Assembly: GCF_035917575.1 (NCBI RefSeq)
Contig: NZ_CP109090.1
Span: forward strand, 5,642,001 to 5,706,000
Direction: 5' to 3'
Source: Streptomyces sp. NBC_01788
GTDB taxonomy: Bacteria > Actinomycetota > Actinomycetes > Streptomycetales > Streptomycetaceae
DNA length: 64,000 bases
Below, one piece after another: positions 26,091 through 34,290 of the stretch (its first letter is position 1; the number at the start of each line of letters is the position of its first letter). The position numbers and the translations under genes were made by a program. Below the pieces are notes generated by a model. The model ran no database searches. It was not told the origin of the DNA and saw only the letters and a list, made by a program, of their open reading frames with translations.

Positions 26091-26111
26091 GCGGGGGCTC
26101 CGGCCGTCGTC
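26091..26111 (+). repeat. Right direct repeat of the integrase scar (candidate attR)
   Basis: Repeats 25019-25039 with one mismatch. Here the complementary arm is missing, so it cannot form the terminator stem, as expected of a duplicated attachment core. Confidence 0.5.
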
Positions 26112-26129
26112 GCACCATGAGCGCGGGTC

Positions 26130-26142
26130 TAACCTCTTCCTG
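26130..26142 (+). promoter_or_regulatory. Probable leaderless promoter of the GlxA-type regulator
   Basis: TAACCT (26130-26135) is a good -10; the start GTG at 26142 is 7 bases further, at the expected transcription start. No Shine-Dalgarno precedes the GTG, which fits leaderless initiation. The -35 region is not clear. Confidence 0.4.
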
Positions 26143-27098
26143 TGTCAGCCTCCCGCCTGCATCGCGTCGCCGTCCTTGTGCTCGAGGGCGCGAAGCCGCT
26201 CGATGTCGGAATTCCCGCGCAGGTCTTCACGACCCGCGCGAGCATGCCGTACGAGGTGCGGATGTGCGGGGCGACACCCGGTCTCGTGGCCGGCGGCGAC
26301 GGCCTCGCGTACTACGTCGCCCACGGCCTCGACGCGCTCGAGTGGGCCGACATCGTCTTCGTCCCCGGCTACCGTTTCCCGGACCGCGACAACCCGCCAC
26401 AGGCCGTCGTCGACGCGCTGATCGCCGCCCACGACCGGGGCGCGCGGCTCGCCGCCATCTCGACGGGCGCCTTCGCGCTCGCTGCCACGGGCCTCCTCGA
26501 CGGCAGGCGCGCCACGACGCACTGGCACTACACGCGGGCACTCGTGGCCAGGCATCCACTCGTCCAGGTCGACGAGAACGTGCTGTTCGTCGACGAGGGC
26601 AGCGTGCTCACCTCGGCGGGCGCCGCCTCCGGCCTCGACCTGTGCCTGCACATCCTGCGCGGCGACCTCGGAGTGGCCGCGTCCAACCATGCGGCCCGGC
26701 GTCTGGTCGCCGCCCCCTACCGCAGCGGCGGCCAGGCCCAGTACGTGCCGCGCAGCGTCCCCGAGCCGCTCGGCGAGCGGTTCGCCGACACCCGCGAGTG
26801 GGCGCTGCACCGGCTCGGCGAGCCCCTCACCCTCGACATACTGGCGCGGCAGGCCGGGGTCTCGCCGCGCACGTTCTCCCGGCGCTTCGTCGAGGAGACC
26901 GGCTACACGCCGATGCAGTGGGTGATGCGCGCCCGCATCGACGTGGCCCGCGAACTGCTCGAGCGCTCGCAGCGCAGCGTCGAACAGATCGCCGCCGACG
27001 TCGGGCTCGGCACCGGCGCGAACCTGCGCCTGCACTTCCAGCGCATTCTCGGCACCACACCGAGCGAGTACCGGCGCACCTTCACCCGGGGCGAGTGA
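26142..27098 (+). CDS. GlxA-type transcriptional regulator (DJ-1/PfpI domain plus AraC HTH)
   Basis: A 318-residue regulator. Residues about 8-175 form a DJ-1/PfpI amidotransferase-like sensor domain; about 215-315 is an AraC DNA-binding domain (LDILARQAGVSPRTFSRRF and a second helix pair ending in TPSEYRR). The sensor nucleophile position reads AISTGAF: Ser107 stands where most relatives have Cys. It precedes gap and gpsA on the same strand and probably controls them. The start is GTG 26142 without a ribosome site. Confidence 0.88.
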   Translation: MSASRLHRVAVLVLEGAKPLDVGIPAQVFTTRASMPYEVRMCGATPGLVAGGDGLAYYVAHGLDALEWADIVFVPGYRFPDRDNPPQAVVDALIAAHDRGARLAAISTGAFALAATGLLDGRRATTHWHYTRALVARHPLVQVDENVLFVDEGSVLTSAGAASGLDLCLHILRGDLGVAASNHAARRLVAAPYRSGGQAQYVPRSVPEPLGERFADTREWALHRLGEPLTLDILARQAGVSPRTFSRRFVEETGYTPMQWVMRARIDVARELLERSQRSVEQIAADVGLGTGANLRLHFQRILGTTPSEYRRTFTRGE

Positions 27099-27110
27099 CC
27101 CGCCCGCCAC

Positions 27111-27148
27111 CCATGGCGGGATCCTTTTGAACCATGGCGATCCCGCCA
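27111..27148. promoter_or_regulatory. Direct and inverted repeats between the regulator and gap
   Basis: CCATGGCG occurs at 27111-27118 and 27132-27139, exactly 21 bases (two helical turns) apart, the spacing expected for an AraC-type dimer on direct repeats. TGGCGGGATC (27114-27123) and GATCCCGCCA (27139-27148) also form a perfect 10-bp inverted repeat. It is a likely operator for the upstream regulator in front of gap, or a terminator. Confidence 0.5.
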
Positions 27149-27204
27149 CTGTCAGCGGCGCGAGCCGCGGGCGAGGCTGGTGGCGAAGGGAAGGGACATC
27201 ACTC

Positions 27205-28203
27205 ATGACTCGCATCGCCATCAACGGATTCGGCCGCATCGGACGCAATGTGCTGCGCGCACTGCTGGAGCGCGACAGCACTCTCGAGATCGTCGCCGTC
27301 AACGACCTGACGGAGCCCGCCACTCTCGCGCGGCTGCTCGCCTACGACAGCACGGCCGGCCGACTCGGGCGCCCGGTGACCGTCGACGGCGACGCCCTCG
27401 TCGTCGACGGCCGTCGGATCACGGTGCTGGCCGAGCGCGAACCGGCGCAGTTGCCGTGGGCCGAACTCGGCGTCGACGTCGTCCTGGAGGCCACCGGCCG
27501 CTTCACCTCGGCCAAGGCCGCACGCGCCCACCTCGACGCGGGCGCGAAGAAGGTACTCGTCAGCGCGCCGTCGGACGGCGCCGACGTCACGCTCGCGTTC
27601 GGGGTCAACACCGACGCCTACGACCCGGCCGTGCACACGATCGTCTCGAACGCCTCCTGCACCACCAACGCGCTCGCGCCGCTGGCCGCGGTCCTCGACG
27701 AACTCGCCGGTATCGAGCACGGGTTCATGACGACGGTGCACGCCTACACGCAGGAGCAGAACCTGCAGGACGGTCCGCACCGCGACGCCCGTCGTGCCCG
27801 GGCCGCCGGCGTCAACATCGTGCCGACCACGACCGGCGCGGCCAAGGCGATCGGACTGGTGCTGCCGAACCTCGACGGCAAGCTGTCGGGCGACTCGATC
27901 CGCGTACCGGTGCCGGTGGGATCGATCGTCGAACTCAACACGACCGTCGCCCGCGACGTGACGCGCGACGACGTGCTCGCGGCGTACCGCGCCGCAGCGG
28001 AGGGGCCGCTCGCCGGCATCCTCGAGTACTCGGACGACCCGCTCGTGTCGTCCGACATCACGGGCAATCCCGCCTCGTCGATCTTCGACTCGGCCCTGAC
28101 CCGCGTCGAGGGCCGCCACGTCAAGGTGGTCGCGTGGTACGACAACGAGTGGGGCTTCTCGAACCGCGTGATCGACACACTCGAGTTCCTCACCACCCGC
28201 TGA
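27205..28203 (+). CDS. gap: Glyceraldehyde-3-phosphate dehydrogenase
   Basis: A 332-residue GAPDH, full family length. INGFGRIGRN opens the NAD domain; Cys152 in SNASCTTN is the catalytic nucleophile; TTVHAYT carries the catalytic His; the C-terminus has WYDNEWGFSNR. It converts glyceraldehyde 3-phosphate to 1,3-bisphosphoglycerate. ATG 27205 has AAGGGAAGGGA upstream. No phosphoglycerate kinase or triosephosphate isomerase gene is adjacent, so this is not the usual glycolytic gap operon and is probably an additional copy. Confidence 0.92.
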   Translation: MTRIAINGFGRIGRNVLRALLERDSTLEIVAVNDLTEPATLARLLAYDSTAGRLGRPVTVDGDALVVDGRRITVLAEREPAQLPWAELGVDVVLEATGRFTSAKAARAHLDAGAKKVLVSAPSDGADVTLAFGVNTDAYDPAVHTIVSNASCTTNALAPLAAVLDELAGIEHGFMTTVHAYTQEQNLQDGPHRDARRARAAGVNIVPTTTGAAKAIGLVLPNLDGKLSGDSIRVPVPVGSIVELNTTVARDVTRDDVLAAYRAAAEGPLAGILEYSDDPLVSSDITGNPASSIFDSALTRVEGRHVKVVAWYDNEWGFSNRVIDTLEFLTTR

Positions 28204-28300
28204 CCGGACGCCTCACTCGGCCAAGCCCGGCGTCGTCGTTACGATGGCCCGACCCGGCGCCCTGTCGACAGCGCCGCCCCCCGGCGAGAGGACCACCCCA

Positions 28301-29311
28301 GTGAGCCAGCCCCGCGCCCGTGCGGCGGTGTTCTCGGCCGGCTCCTGGGGTACCGCCGTCGCCAAGATCATGGCTGACGCCGGCAGCGACGTGATGGTGC
28401 ACGCCCGTCGCAGCGAGATCGCCGAAGCGATCAACACCCGCCACCGCAACCCCGCCTACTTCCCGGACGTCGACCTGCCCGTCTCCCTGACGGCCACGAC
28501 CGATCCGGCCGCGGCCCTGGACGGCGCGGACCACCTCGTGTTGTCCATCCCCGCGCAGACGTTGCGGGCCAACCTCGCCGTGTGGGCTCCGGACATCGGA
28601 CCCGACACCGTCATCGTGTCGCTGATGAAGGGCATCGAGCGGGATACCGGGCTGCGGGCGAGCCAGGTCATCGCCGAGGTGGCCGGTGTGAGCGCGGACC
28701 GGGTCGCGGTGCTGTCGGGGCCGAACCTCGCTCGCGAGATCATGGACGGCCGGCCCGCCGCCGCGACCGTCGCCTGCCCCGACGAGGACGCCGCGCGCCG
28801 CTTCCAGACGGCGTGTCACACCCGGTACTTCCGGCCCTACACCAGCACCGACGTGATCGGCTGCGAGCTGGGCGGCGCGCTGAAGAACGTCATCGCCCTG
28901 GCGGTCGGCACCGCCTCGGGCATGGGCCTGGGCGACAACGCCGTGGCGCTGCTCATCACTCGGGGCCTGGCGGAGATCACCCGACTGGCCACGGCCATGG
29001 GCGCCCACCCGGCCACCCTCGCCGGGCTGTCGGGCCTGGGCGACCTGGTGGCCAGCTGTACCTCGCCGCTCGCCCGCAACCGCACCTTCGGCGTCCACCT
29101 CGGTCACGGCCTGAGCGTCGAGGAGGCGATGGCAGCCACCCGGCAGACCACCGAGGGCGTCAAGTCCGCCGAAGCGGTCCTCGGCCTGGCCCGCGTCCAT
29201 GACGTCGAGATGCCGATCACGGAAGTGATCTCCGCCCTGCTCAACGACGAGGTCACCCTCGACGAGGCCGCGGCCGAGCTGATGCAACGGCCCCCCAGGC
29301 CCGAGCGCTGA
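28301..29311 (+). CDS. gpsA: NAD(P)-dependent glycerol-3-phosphate dehydrogenase
   Basis: A 336-residue GpsA-type enzyme that interconverts dihydroxyacetone phosphate and sn-glycerol 3-phosphate. The nucleotide loop reads VFSAGSWGTA, with Ser in place of the first Gly of the usual GxGxxG. The SGPNLAREI block, the catalytic Lys in GGALKNV and GLSGLGDLVASCTS are present. GTG 28301 has GAGAGGA upstream. It follows gap by 97 bases; the two share triose phosphates and NADH. Probably a second copy of gpsA in the genome. Confidence 0.9.
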   Translation: MSQPRARAAVFSAGSWGTAVAKIMADAGSDVMVHARRSEIAEAINTRHRNPAYFPDVDLPVSLTATTDPAAALDGADHLVLSIPAQTLRANLAVWAPDIGPDTVIVSLMKGIERDTGLRASQVIAEVAGVSADRVAVLSGPNLAREIMDGRPAAATVACPDEDAARRFQTACHTRYFRPYTSTDVIGCELGGALKNVIALAVGTASGMGLGDNAVALLITRGLAEITRLATAMGAHPATLAGLSGLGDLVASCTSPLARNRTFGVHLGHGLSVEEAMAATRQTTEGVKSAEAVLGLARVHDVEMPITEVISALLNDEVTLDEAAAELMQRPPRPER

Positions 29312-29366
29312 CCCCGGGGCGGCGCCGTCCAGGAAGCCGCAAGTGGTGCGGGAAGGCGCGGGCGAC

Positions 29367-32234
29367 TCAACCGGTGAAGCCGACCCGTGCCAGGCGCAGT
29401 GGGCCGTGGAGCCTCAGTCGCAGGTCGTGGACGCCTGCGGCGGTGGCCGGGGTGGTGAGTGTGGTGTAGGCGTACGGGCCCGGTGTGGGAGTGTCCAGAG
29501 TGACGACAGCTAGTGTCGGGCCCCCGTCGAGGGACAGTTCGACCGTGCCCTCGCCCGCCGCCTCCACGCTCACCCCCGTCACTCCGGTGCCGAAGTCGCA
29601 GTCCCGGTAGAGGAGTTCGCCCGGCCTGCCGGGAACCGGCGTCACCGCGTCGCCCGTCATCCTCGTCCGGTCGACGATCTCGATGCCCGACTGCTCGTCG
29701 AAGTCGGCGGCGTCCAGGCCCCGTTCCAGGACCGGGCGCGGGGTGCCGGGCTCCCCGTCGAGGGTGAGGGTGGTGCGGAGGCGGATGTCCTGGCTGGAGG
29801 CGCCGACGAGGAGGTCGTAGGCGCCCGGCTCCAGGCGCCACCGGCTCCGGGACACGTCCCAGAACTCCAGGCGGGAGAGCGGGACTTCGAAGGTCAGGGC
29901 CGCCCTCTCGCCGGGTGCGAGCGTGATCCGGCGGTGGGCGGCCAGCTCGCGGCGCGGGCGTGGGACCGACGGGTTCGCGGCGCGGGTGTAGAGCTGGGCG
30001 ACCTCGTCCGCGGTGACGCCCCCGGTGTTGGTGACCGTGAAGGACACGCGCACCGTGTCCCGCTCGACCCGGACGGCCAGGTCGCCGTATCCGAACGACG
30101 TGTACGACAGCCCGTGTCCGAAGGGGAACAGCGGGGTGCCCTCGTAGTACAGGTACGTCTGGCGGCTGCCGATCACGTCGTAGTCGAGCAGGTCCGGCAG
30201 ATCGGAGTCGTCCTCGTACCAGGTCTGCGGGAGCCGGCCGGCGGGGGAGGAGTCACCGGCCAGCACCCGGGCCACGGCGGTACCCGCCGCCTGGCCGCCA
30301 TGGGCGGTCCACAGCACCGCCCGCAGGGGCGCGGGGTCGACCGCGTACGGGTACGACGAGACCAGCACCAGCGCCGTGTCCCGGTTCGCGGCGCGGGCCG
30401 CGCGCAGCAGCCGCTCCTGGTGCTCCGGCAGTCGCAGGGCCGTACGGTCCTGCGTCTCCCGGCCGCCGATGTGCGGGTCGTTGCCCGCCACCACCAGCAC
30501 CACGTCGGCCCGGCCGGCCGCGCGGGCCACCGCCTCCTCCCCGCGCTCGGACACGACCAGTTCGAAGACCTCCGCGGCGTCCGAGCCGTCCGTCCCGGTC
30601 TCCCCGGCGACCCTCACGCCGTCGGCGGTGACACGGACGTGACGACCGGTCCCGAGGTGGCGCAGGAGGTGCCCGCCGTCGTGCGGTTCGAGGCGGAACG
30701 TCTCCTGGACCACCCAGCCGCCGGGCTGGTCGGTCGAGGCGCGCACGTAGCCGTCGTCGGCCACCGAGAGGTAGTGGCCGTCCGGCGCGCGCAGGGTCAG
30801 GACGCCCTCGCCCCAGTCCATGAGGGCCAGTTCGGTGCCGTCGGGGTCGGTGGTGAGCGGCGGCAGGTCGGTACGGCCGGCCAGCAGGGCCGGGTCCAGC
30901 GCCCCCTCCGCGCCGCGCCCCTGACCTTCGGCCTTCGCGTTCACCGCGACGGGCGGCACGTGCAGGAAGCGGCCGTCGGCCGTGCGCAGCCGCACCCGGT
31001 CCACGCCCTCCGCGAACTCGACGCGCTCGGCGCCGAACCGCTCGTACAGACCCTCCAGGGGTGTGGACCGGCGCAGCAGCGTTCCGCTGTACCAGTCGAG
31101 CTTGCACTCGTCGGCGAGCGGGCCGACGACGGCGACGCGGGTGCCGGGGGCCAGGGGCAGCAGCCCGTCGTTGCTCAGCAGCACGACCGCCTGCTCGGCG
31201 GCCTCCAGCGCGAGCGCCCGGTGCTCGGGGGTGTCGAACTCCCCGGAGCCGGCGTGCGGATCCTCCCCCGGGTCGAACTCGCCGAGCCGGAAGCGCACCG
31301 AGAGCTGCCGGCGCACGGCCGTGTCGACGTCGGCCTCGGTCAGCAGGCCCTGCTCCAGGGCGCCCCGCACCCGCGCCACGATCTTCGCCGGATCCGTGCC
31401 GTGGTCGGTGAAGCTGTCCACGCCGGCCAGGAGCGCGGCCGCGGTGGCCTCCTCGTGCGTGGCGAAGTAGTGCTCGGAGTCGACCAGGTTGGAGGGCGCG
31501 CCCGCGTCCGAGCAGACCAGCAGATCGTCGTCGGCCCAGGTGCGCAGGTGCTCGCGCAGGTACGGCGAGACGTGGTTGGGGCGGCCGTTGACCAGGTTGT
31601 AGGCGGGCATCACACCGGCCACCGCGCCCGCCGCCACCGCCTCACGGAAGGCCCGCAGGTCGTACTCGTGCAGGACGCGCGGGCGCACCGACGAGGACGT
31701 GGTGTCCCGGCGGGTCTCGTTGTTGTGGGCCAGCCAGTGCTTGAGGACCGGTGCCGTGCGCCAGTACGTCGGGTGGCCGCCGCGCAGGCCGCGGGTGTAG
31801 GCGACGGCGATCGCCGACGTCAGCCCCGGATCCTCCGAGTAGCCCTCCTCGTTGCGGCCCCACAGCGGGTGGCGCAGCAGATTCACCACCGGTGCCCAGA
31901 CGTTGAGGCCGACGCGGTCGTCGCGGGCGCGCATCGCCCGTACCTCGTGGGAGACCGCCTCGCCGATCCGGCGCACCAGGTCGTCGTTCCAGGTCGCGCC
32001 GAGCCCGACGGCCTGCGGGAAGACCGTCGCCGGGCCCATCCACGCCACCCCGTGCAGTGCCTCCTGACCGGTGCGGAACGCGGCGATGCCCAGTCGCGCG
32101 ACGGCGGGTGCGAACTGGTGGAGGAAGGAGACCTTCTCGTCGAGGGTCAGCCGCGCCAGCAGATCGTCGACGCGCTTCGCGATCGGCAGCCGCGCATCGC
32201 GGAACGGTGGCGTGTGAGGCGTTCGTACGGTCAC
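29367..32234 (-). CDS. GH3 beta-glucosidase with fascin-like insert and C-terminal carbohydrate-binding domain
   Basis: A 955-residue intracellular (no signal peptide) GH3 enzyme. The barrel domain covers 1-320 with KHW at 165-167 and nucleophile Asp243 in CSDAG. The second GH3 domain is split by an insert at about 413-562 with fascin-like repeats (LTLRAPDGHYLSV, then HLLRHLGTGRHVRV). A fibronectin-like domain and a C-terminal carbohydrate-binding beta-sandwich (about 830-955) follow. It would remove glucose from xyloglucan oligosaccharides imported by the divergent transporter. The GTG start lies 37 bases from an operator shared with that transporter. Confidence 0.88.
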   Translation of the reverse strand: MTVRTPHTPPFRDARLPIAKRVDDLLARLTLDEKVSFLHQFAPAVARLGIAAFRTGQEALHGVAWMGPATVFPQAVGLGATWNDDLVRRIGEAVSHEVRAMRARDDRVGLNVWAPVVNLLRHPLWGRNEEGYSEDPGLTSAIAVAYTRGLRGGHPTYWRTAPVLKHWLAHNNETRRDTTSSSVRPRVLHEYDLRAFREAVAAGAVAGVMPAYNLVNGRPNHVSPYLREHLRTWADDDLLVCSDAGAPSNLVDSEHYFATHEEATAAALLAGVDSFTDHGTDPAKIVARVRGALEQGLLTEADVDTAVRRQLSVRFRLGEFDPGEDPHAGSGEFDTPEHRALALEAAEQAVVLLSNDGLLPLAPGTRVAVVGPLADECKLDWYSGTLLRRSTPLEGLYERFGAERVEFAEGVDRVRLRTADGRFLHVPPVAVNAKAEGQGRGAEGALDPALLAGRTDLPPLTTDPDGTELALMDWGEGVLTLRAPDGHYLSVADDGYVRASTDQPGGWVVQETFRLEPHDGGHLLRHLGTGRHVRVTADGVRVAGETGTDGSDAAEVFELVVSERGEEAVARAAGRADVVLVVAGNDPHIGGRETQDRTALRLPEHQERLLRAARAANRDTALVLVSSYPYAVDPAPLRAVLWTAHGGQAAGTAVARVLAGDSSPAGRLPQTWYEDDSDLPDLLDYDVIGSRQTYLYYEGTPLFPFGHGLSYTSFGYGDLAVRVERDTVRVSFTVTNTGGVTADEVAQLYTRAANPSVPRPRRELAAHRRITLAPGERAALTFEVPLSRLEFWDVSRSRWRLEPGAYDLLVGASSQDIRLRTTLTLDGEPGTPRPVLERGLDAADFDEQSGIEIVDRTRMTGDAVTPVPGRPGELLYRDCDFGTGVTGVSVEAAGEGTVELSLDGGPTLAVVTLDTPTPGPYAYTTLTTPATAAGVHDLRLRLHGPLRLARVGFTG

Positions 32235-32270
32235 GTGGGGGTCCCCTAGCGCTGGAACGGCAAGCCTCTT

Positions 32271-32284
32271 TCGAAGCGCTTCGA
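32271..32284. promoter_or_regulatory. LacI operator copy 1 (GH3 side)
   Basis: TCGAAGCGCTTCGA, a perfect 14-bp palindrome, 37 bases before the GH3 start. Identical to 32454-32467 and 44733-44746. Confidence 0.8.
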
Positions 32285-32453
32285 TGCTCAGGTGCCTCGG
32301 GGGCGGGTGTCAAGACGGTCCGAGGCAACAAGTCCGGTTCCTGCCCCCGCACCTCAAGGGGCGTATGCGACCCGTGCCGCGCGCCGCCCCTCGGGGCAAT
32401 CTTGGATCCGACCCTTGTGCACCCCCAGGTGTTCACCTAACCTCGCAGCAACA

Positions 32454-32467
32454 TCGAAGCGCTTCGA
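32454..32467. promoter_or_regulatory. LacI operator copy 2 (transporter side)
   Basis: TCGAAGCGCTTCGA, 100 bases before the binding-protein start. Downstream, GTATCGATACATCGATACAT (32485-32504) contains repeated ATCGATAC and a plausible -10. The 333-base region 32235-32567 is otherwise without a gene. Confidence 0.8.
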
Positions 32468-32567
32468 CTCAGTTCGACCTCCCCGTATCGATACATCGAT
32501 ACATAGAGACACCGCAGCCGACGGCCCCACCGCCGGGTGTCCTGGTGCGCCACGAAGGGTTGACGCA

Positions 32568-34262
32568 ATGACGCCGAACGCCGCCCCCGCCTCCGCCGGC
32601 CCGAGCCGGAGAAGCTTCCTCGCCTCCACGGCGGTCGCCGCCGCAGCGGTGGCGGGAGGGATGCCGCTGCTCACCGCCTGCGACAGCGGCGACAGCGGCT
32701 CGCGCGGTGGCACCACGTCGGGCAAGGACGCCAAAAAGCTGCTGCCGTCCTACGTGGCGAACAACGTCGTCACGCCCGACATCCCCGCCAAGAACGGCTC
32801 CGCCGTCGGCTTCACGCGCCCGCTCGACCTCGCCGGCCTCAGGACCTCCGTGCCGAAGAAGCTCGGCAAGAGCGGCAAGGTCAGCGTCATGTCGCCCTTC
32901 TGGGGCTCCCCGCCCAAGCAGGACAACGCCTACTACCGGGCGATGAACGACCTCATCGGCGTCGACGTCGTCTGGCAGAACCAGGACGGCAACACCTACG
33001 ACCAGAAGCTCGGAGCCGTCCTCGCCTCCAGCAGCATCCCGGACGTCGTGGTGGTCCCCGGCTGGAACATGGGCGGCAAGATACCCAGCGCGATCACCAG
33101 CAAGTTCGCCGACCTGGGCCCCTACCTGTCCGGGGACGCGGTCAAGGAGTACCCGAACCTCGCGGCGATCCCGACGGACGCCTGGCAGCGTTCCATCTTC
33201 GGCGGGAAACTGCGCGGCCTGCCCATGCCGGCCTCGTACGTGACGAACATCGTGCCCCTCTACCGCCAGGACCTGTTCGACAAGGAGGGCTACGAACTCC
33301 CCGGCTCGGCGGACGAGTTCCTGGCGCTGGCCAAGGAGATCACCAACGCCCGGGCCAAGCGGTGGGCCTGCGGCGACATGAAGTGGACCGCGTTCAACGC
33401 CTTCGGTGTGCTCTCCGGCGGCGAGAAGCCGCTGGGCTGGGACCTCGTCGACGGCAAGCTCGTCAACCGCGTGGAGACCCAGGAGTACCTGGAGGCGCTG
33501 GAGTGGACCCGCAAGCTCTTCGCCGCCGGATGCGTCCACCCCGACTTCGAGCTGGGCAAGAGCGCCTCCACCGACCCGGGCCCCAAGTTCGCCGCCGGCG
33601 AGTTCCTGATCTACAACAACGACATCTCGCAGTGGTACAGCCGGACGGCCGAACAGGCCTCCCAGAACCCTGCCTTCAAGGTCTCCGGCATGGACATATT
33701 CGGCCACGACGGCGGCCGGCCCACCCTGTGGGCCACCCAGCCCGCCAACATCTTCGCCTTCGTCAGCAAGAAGGCGTCCGAGTCCGTGATCCGTGACGCG
33801 CTGGCCGTCGCCAACGTCACCGCCGCCCCGTACGGCACCAAGGAGTACATGCTCACCAACTACGGTGTCGAGGGCACGCACTACACCCTGAAGGACGGGG
33901 TGCCCGTCAAGAACGACAAGGGCAACAACGAGGTCATCAACGCCTACATCATGATCGCGAGCCCCGCTCCGACCCTCGCCCACCCGGACTTCCCGGACGT
34001 CACCCGGGCGCAGGTCGAGTGGCAGCAGCGGATGGGCGGCTTCACCAGGAAGTCCGCCTTCTACGGCATGCAGATCACCGAGCCCTCCCGCTGGACCAAC
34101 CTGTCCAACGACTTCGAACAGCTGGAGGACGACATCGTCCGCGGCCACAAGAAGATCGGCGACATGCAGCAGGCCGTCTCCGACTGGAAGAGCAAGGGCG
34201 GCGACAAACTGCGCGACTGGTACAAGAAGATCCTCGACGAGAACGGCTCGGCGGCAGGCTGA
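32568..34262 (+). CDS. Carbohydrate ABC transporter substrate-binding lipoprotein (LplA-like)
   Basis: A 564-residue extracellular binding protein, long for the class, as in LplA/YtcQ-type proteins that bind oligosaccharides. The N-terminus has a twin-arginine-like SRRSFL and a lipobox LTAC. In the cluster it should bind xyloglucan oligosaccharides released by the secreted GH12. ATG 32568 has AAGGG upstream; the longer upstream frame crosses the operator and promoter. It is first in a six-gene operon that ends at the terminator 41197-41234. Confidence 0.9.
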   Translation: MTPNAAPASAGPSRRSFLASTAVAAAAVAGGMPLLTACDSGDSGSRGGTTSGKDAKKLLPSYVANNVVTPDIPAKNGSAVGFTRPLDLAGLRTSVPKKLGKSGKVSVMSPFWGSPPKQDNAYYRAMNDLIGVDVVWQNQDGNTYDQKLGAVLASSSIPDVVVVPGWNMGGKIPSAITSKFADLGPYLSGDAVKEYPNLAAIPTDAWQRSIFGGKLRGLPMPASYVTNIVPLYRQDLFDKEGYELPGSADEFLALAKEITNARAKRWACGDMKWTAFNAFGVLSGGEKPLGWDLVDGKLVNRVETQEYLEALEWTRKLFAAGCVHPDFELGKSASTDPGPKFAAGEFLIYNNDISQWYSRTAEQASQNPAFKVSGMDIFGHDGGRPTLWATQPANIFAFVSKKASESVIRDALAVANVTAAPYGTKEYMLTNYGVEGTHYTLKDGVPVKNDKGNNEVINAYIMIASPAPTLAHPDFPDVTRAQVEWQQRMGGFTRKSAFYGMQITEPSRWTNLSNDFEQLEDDIVRGHKKIGDMQQAVSDWKSKGGDKLRDWYKKILDENGSAAG

Positions 34263-34290
34263 CCGGGGCGCTGAGGCAAGGAGACCGGCC

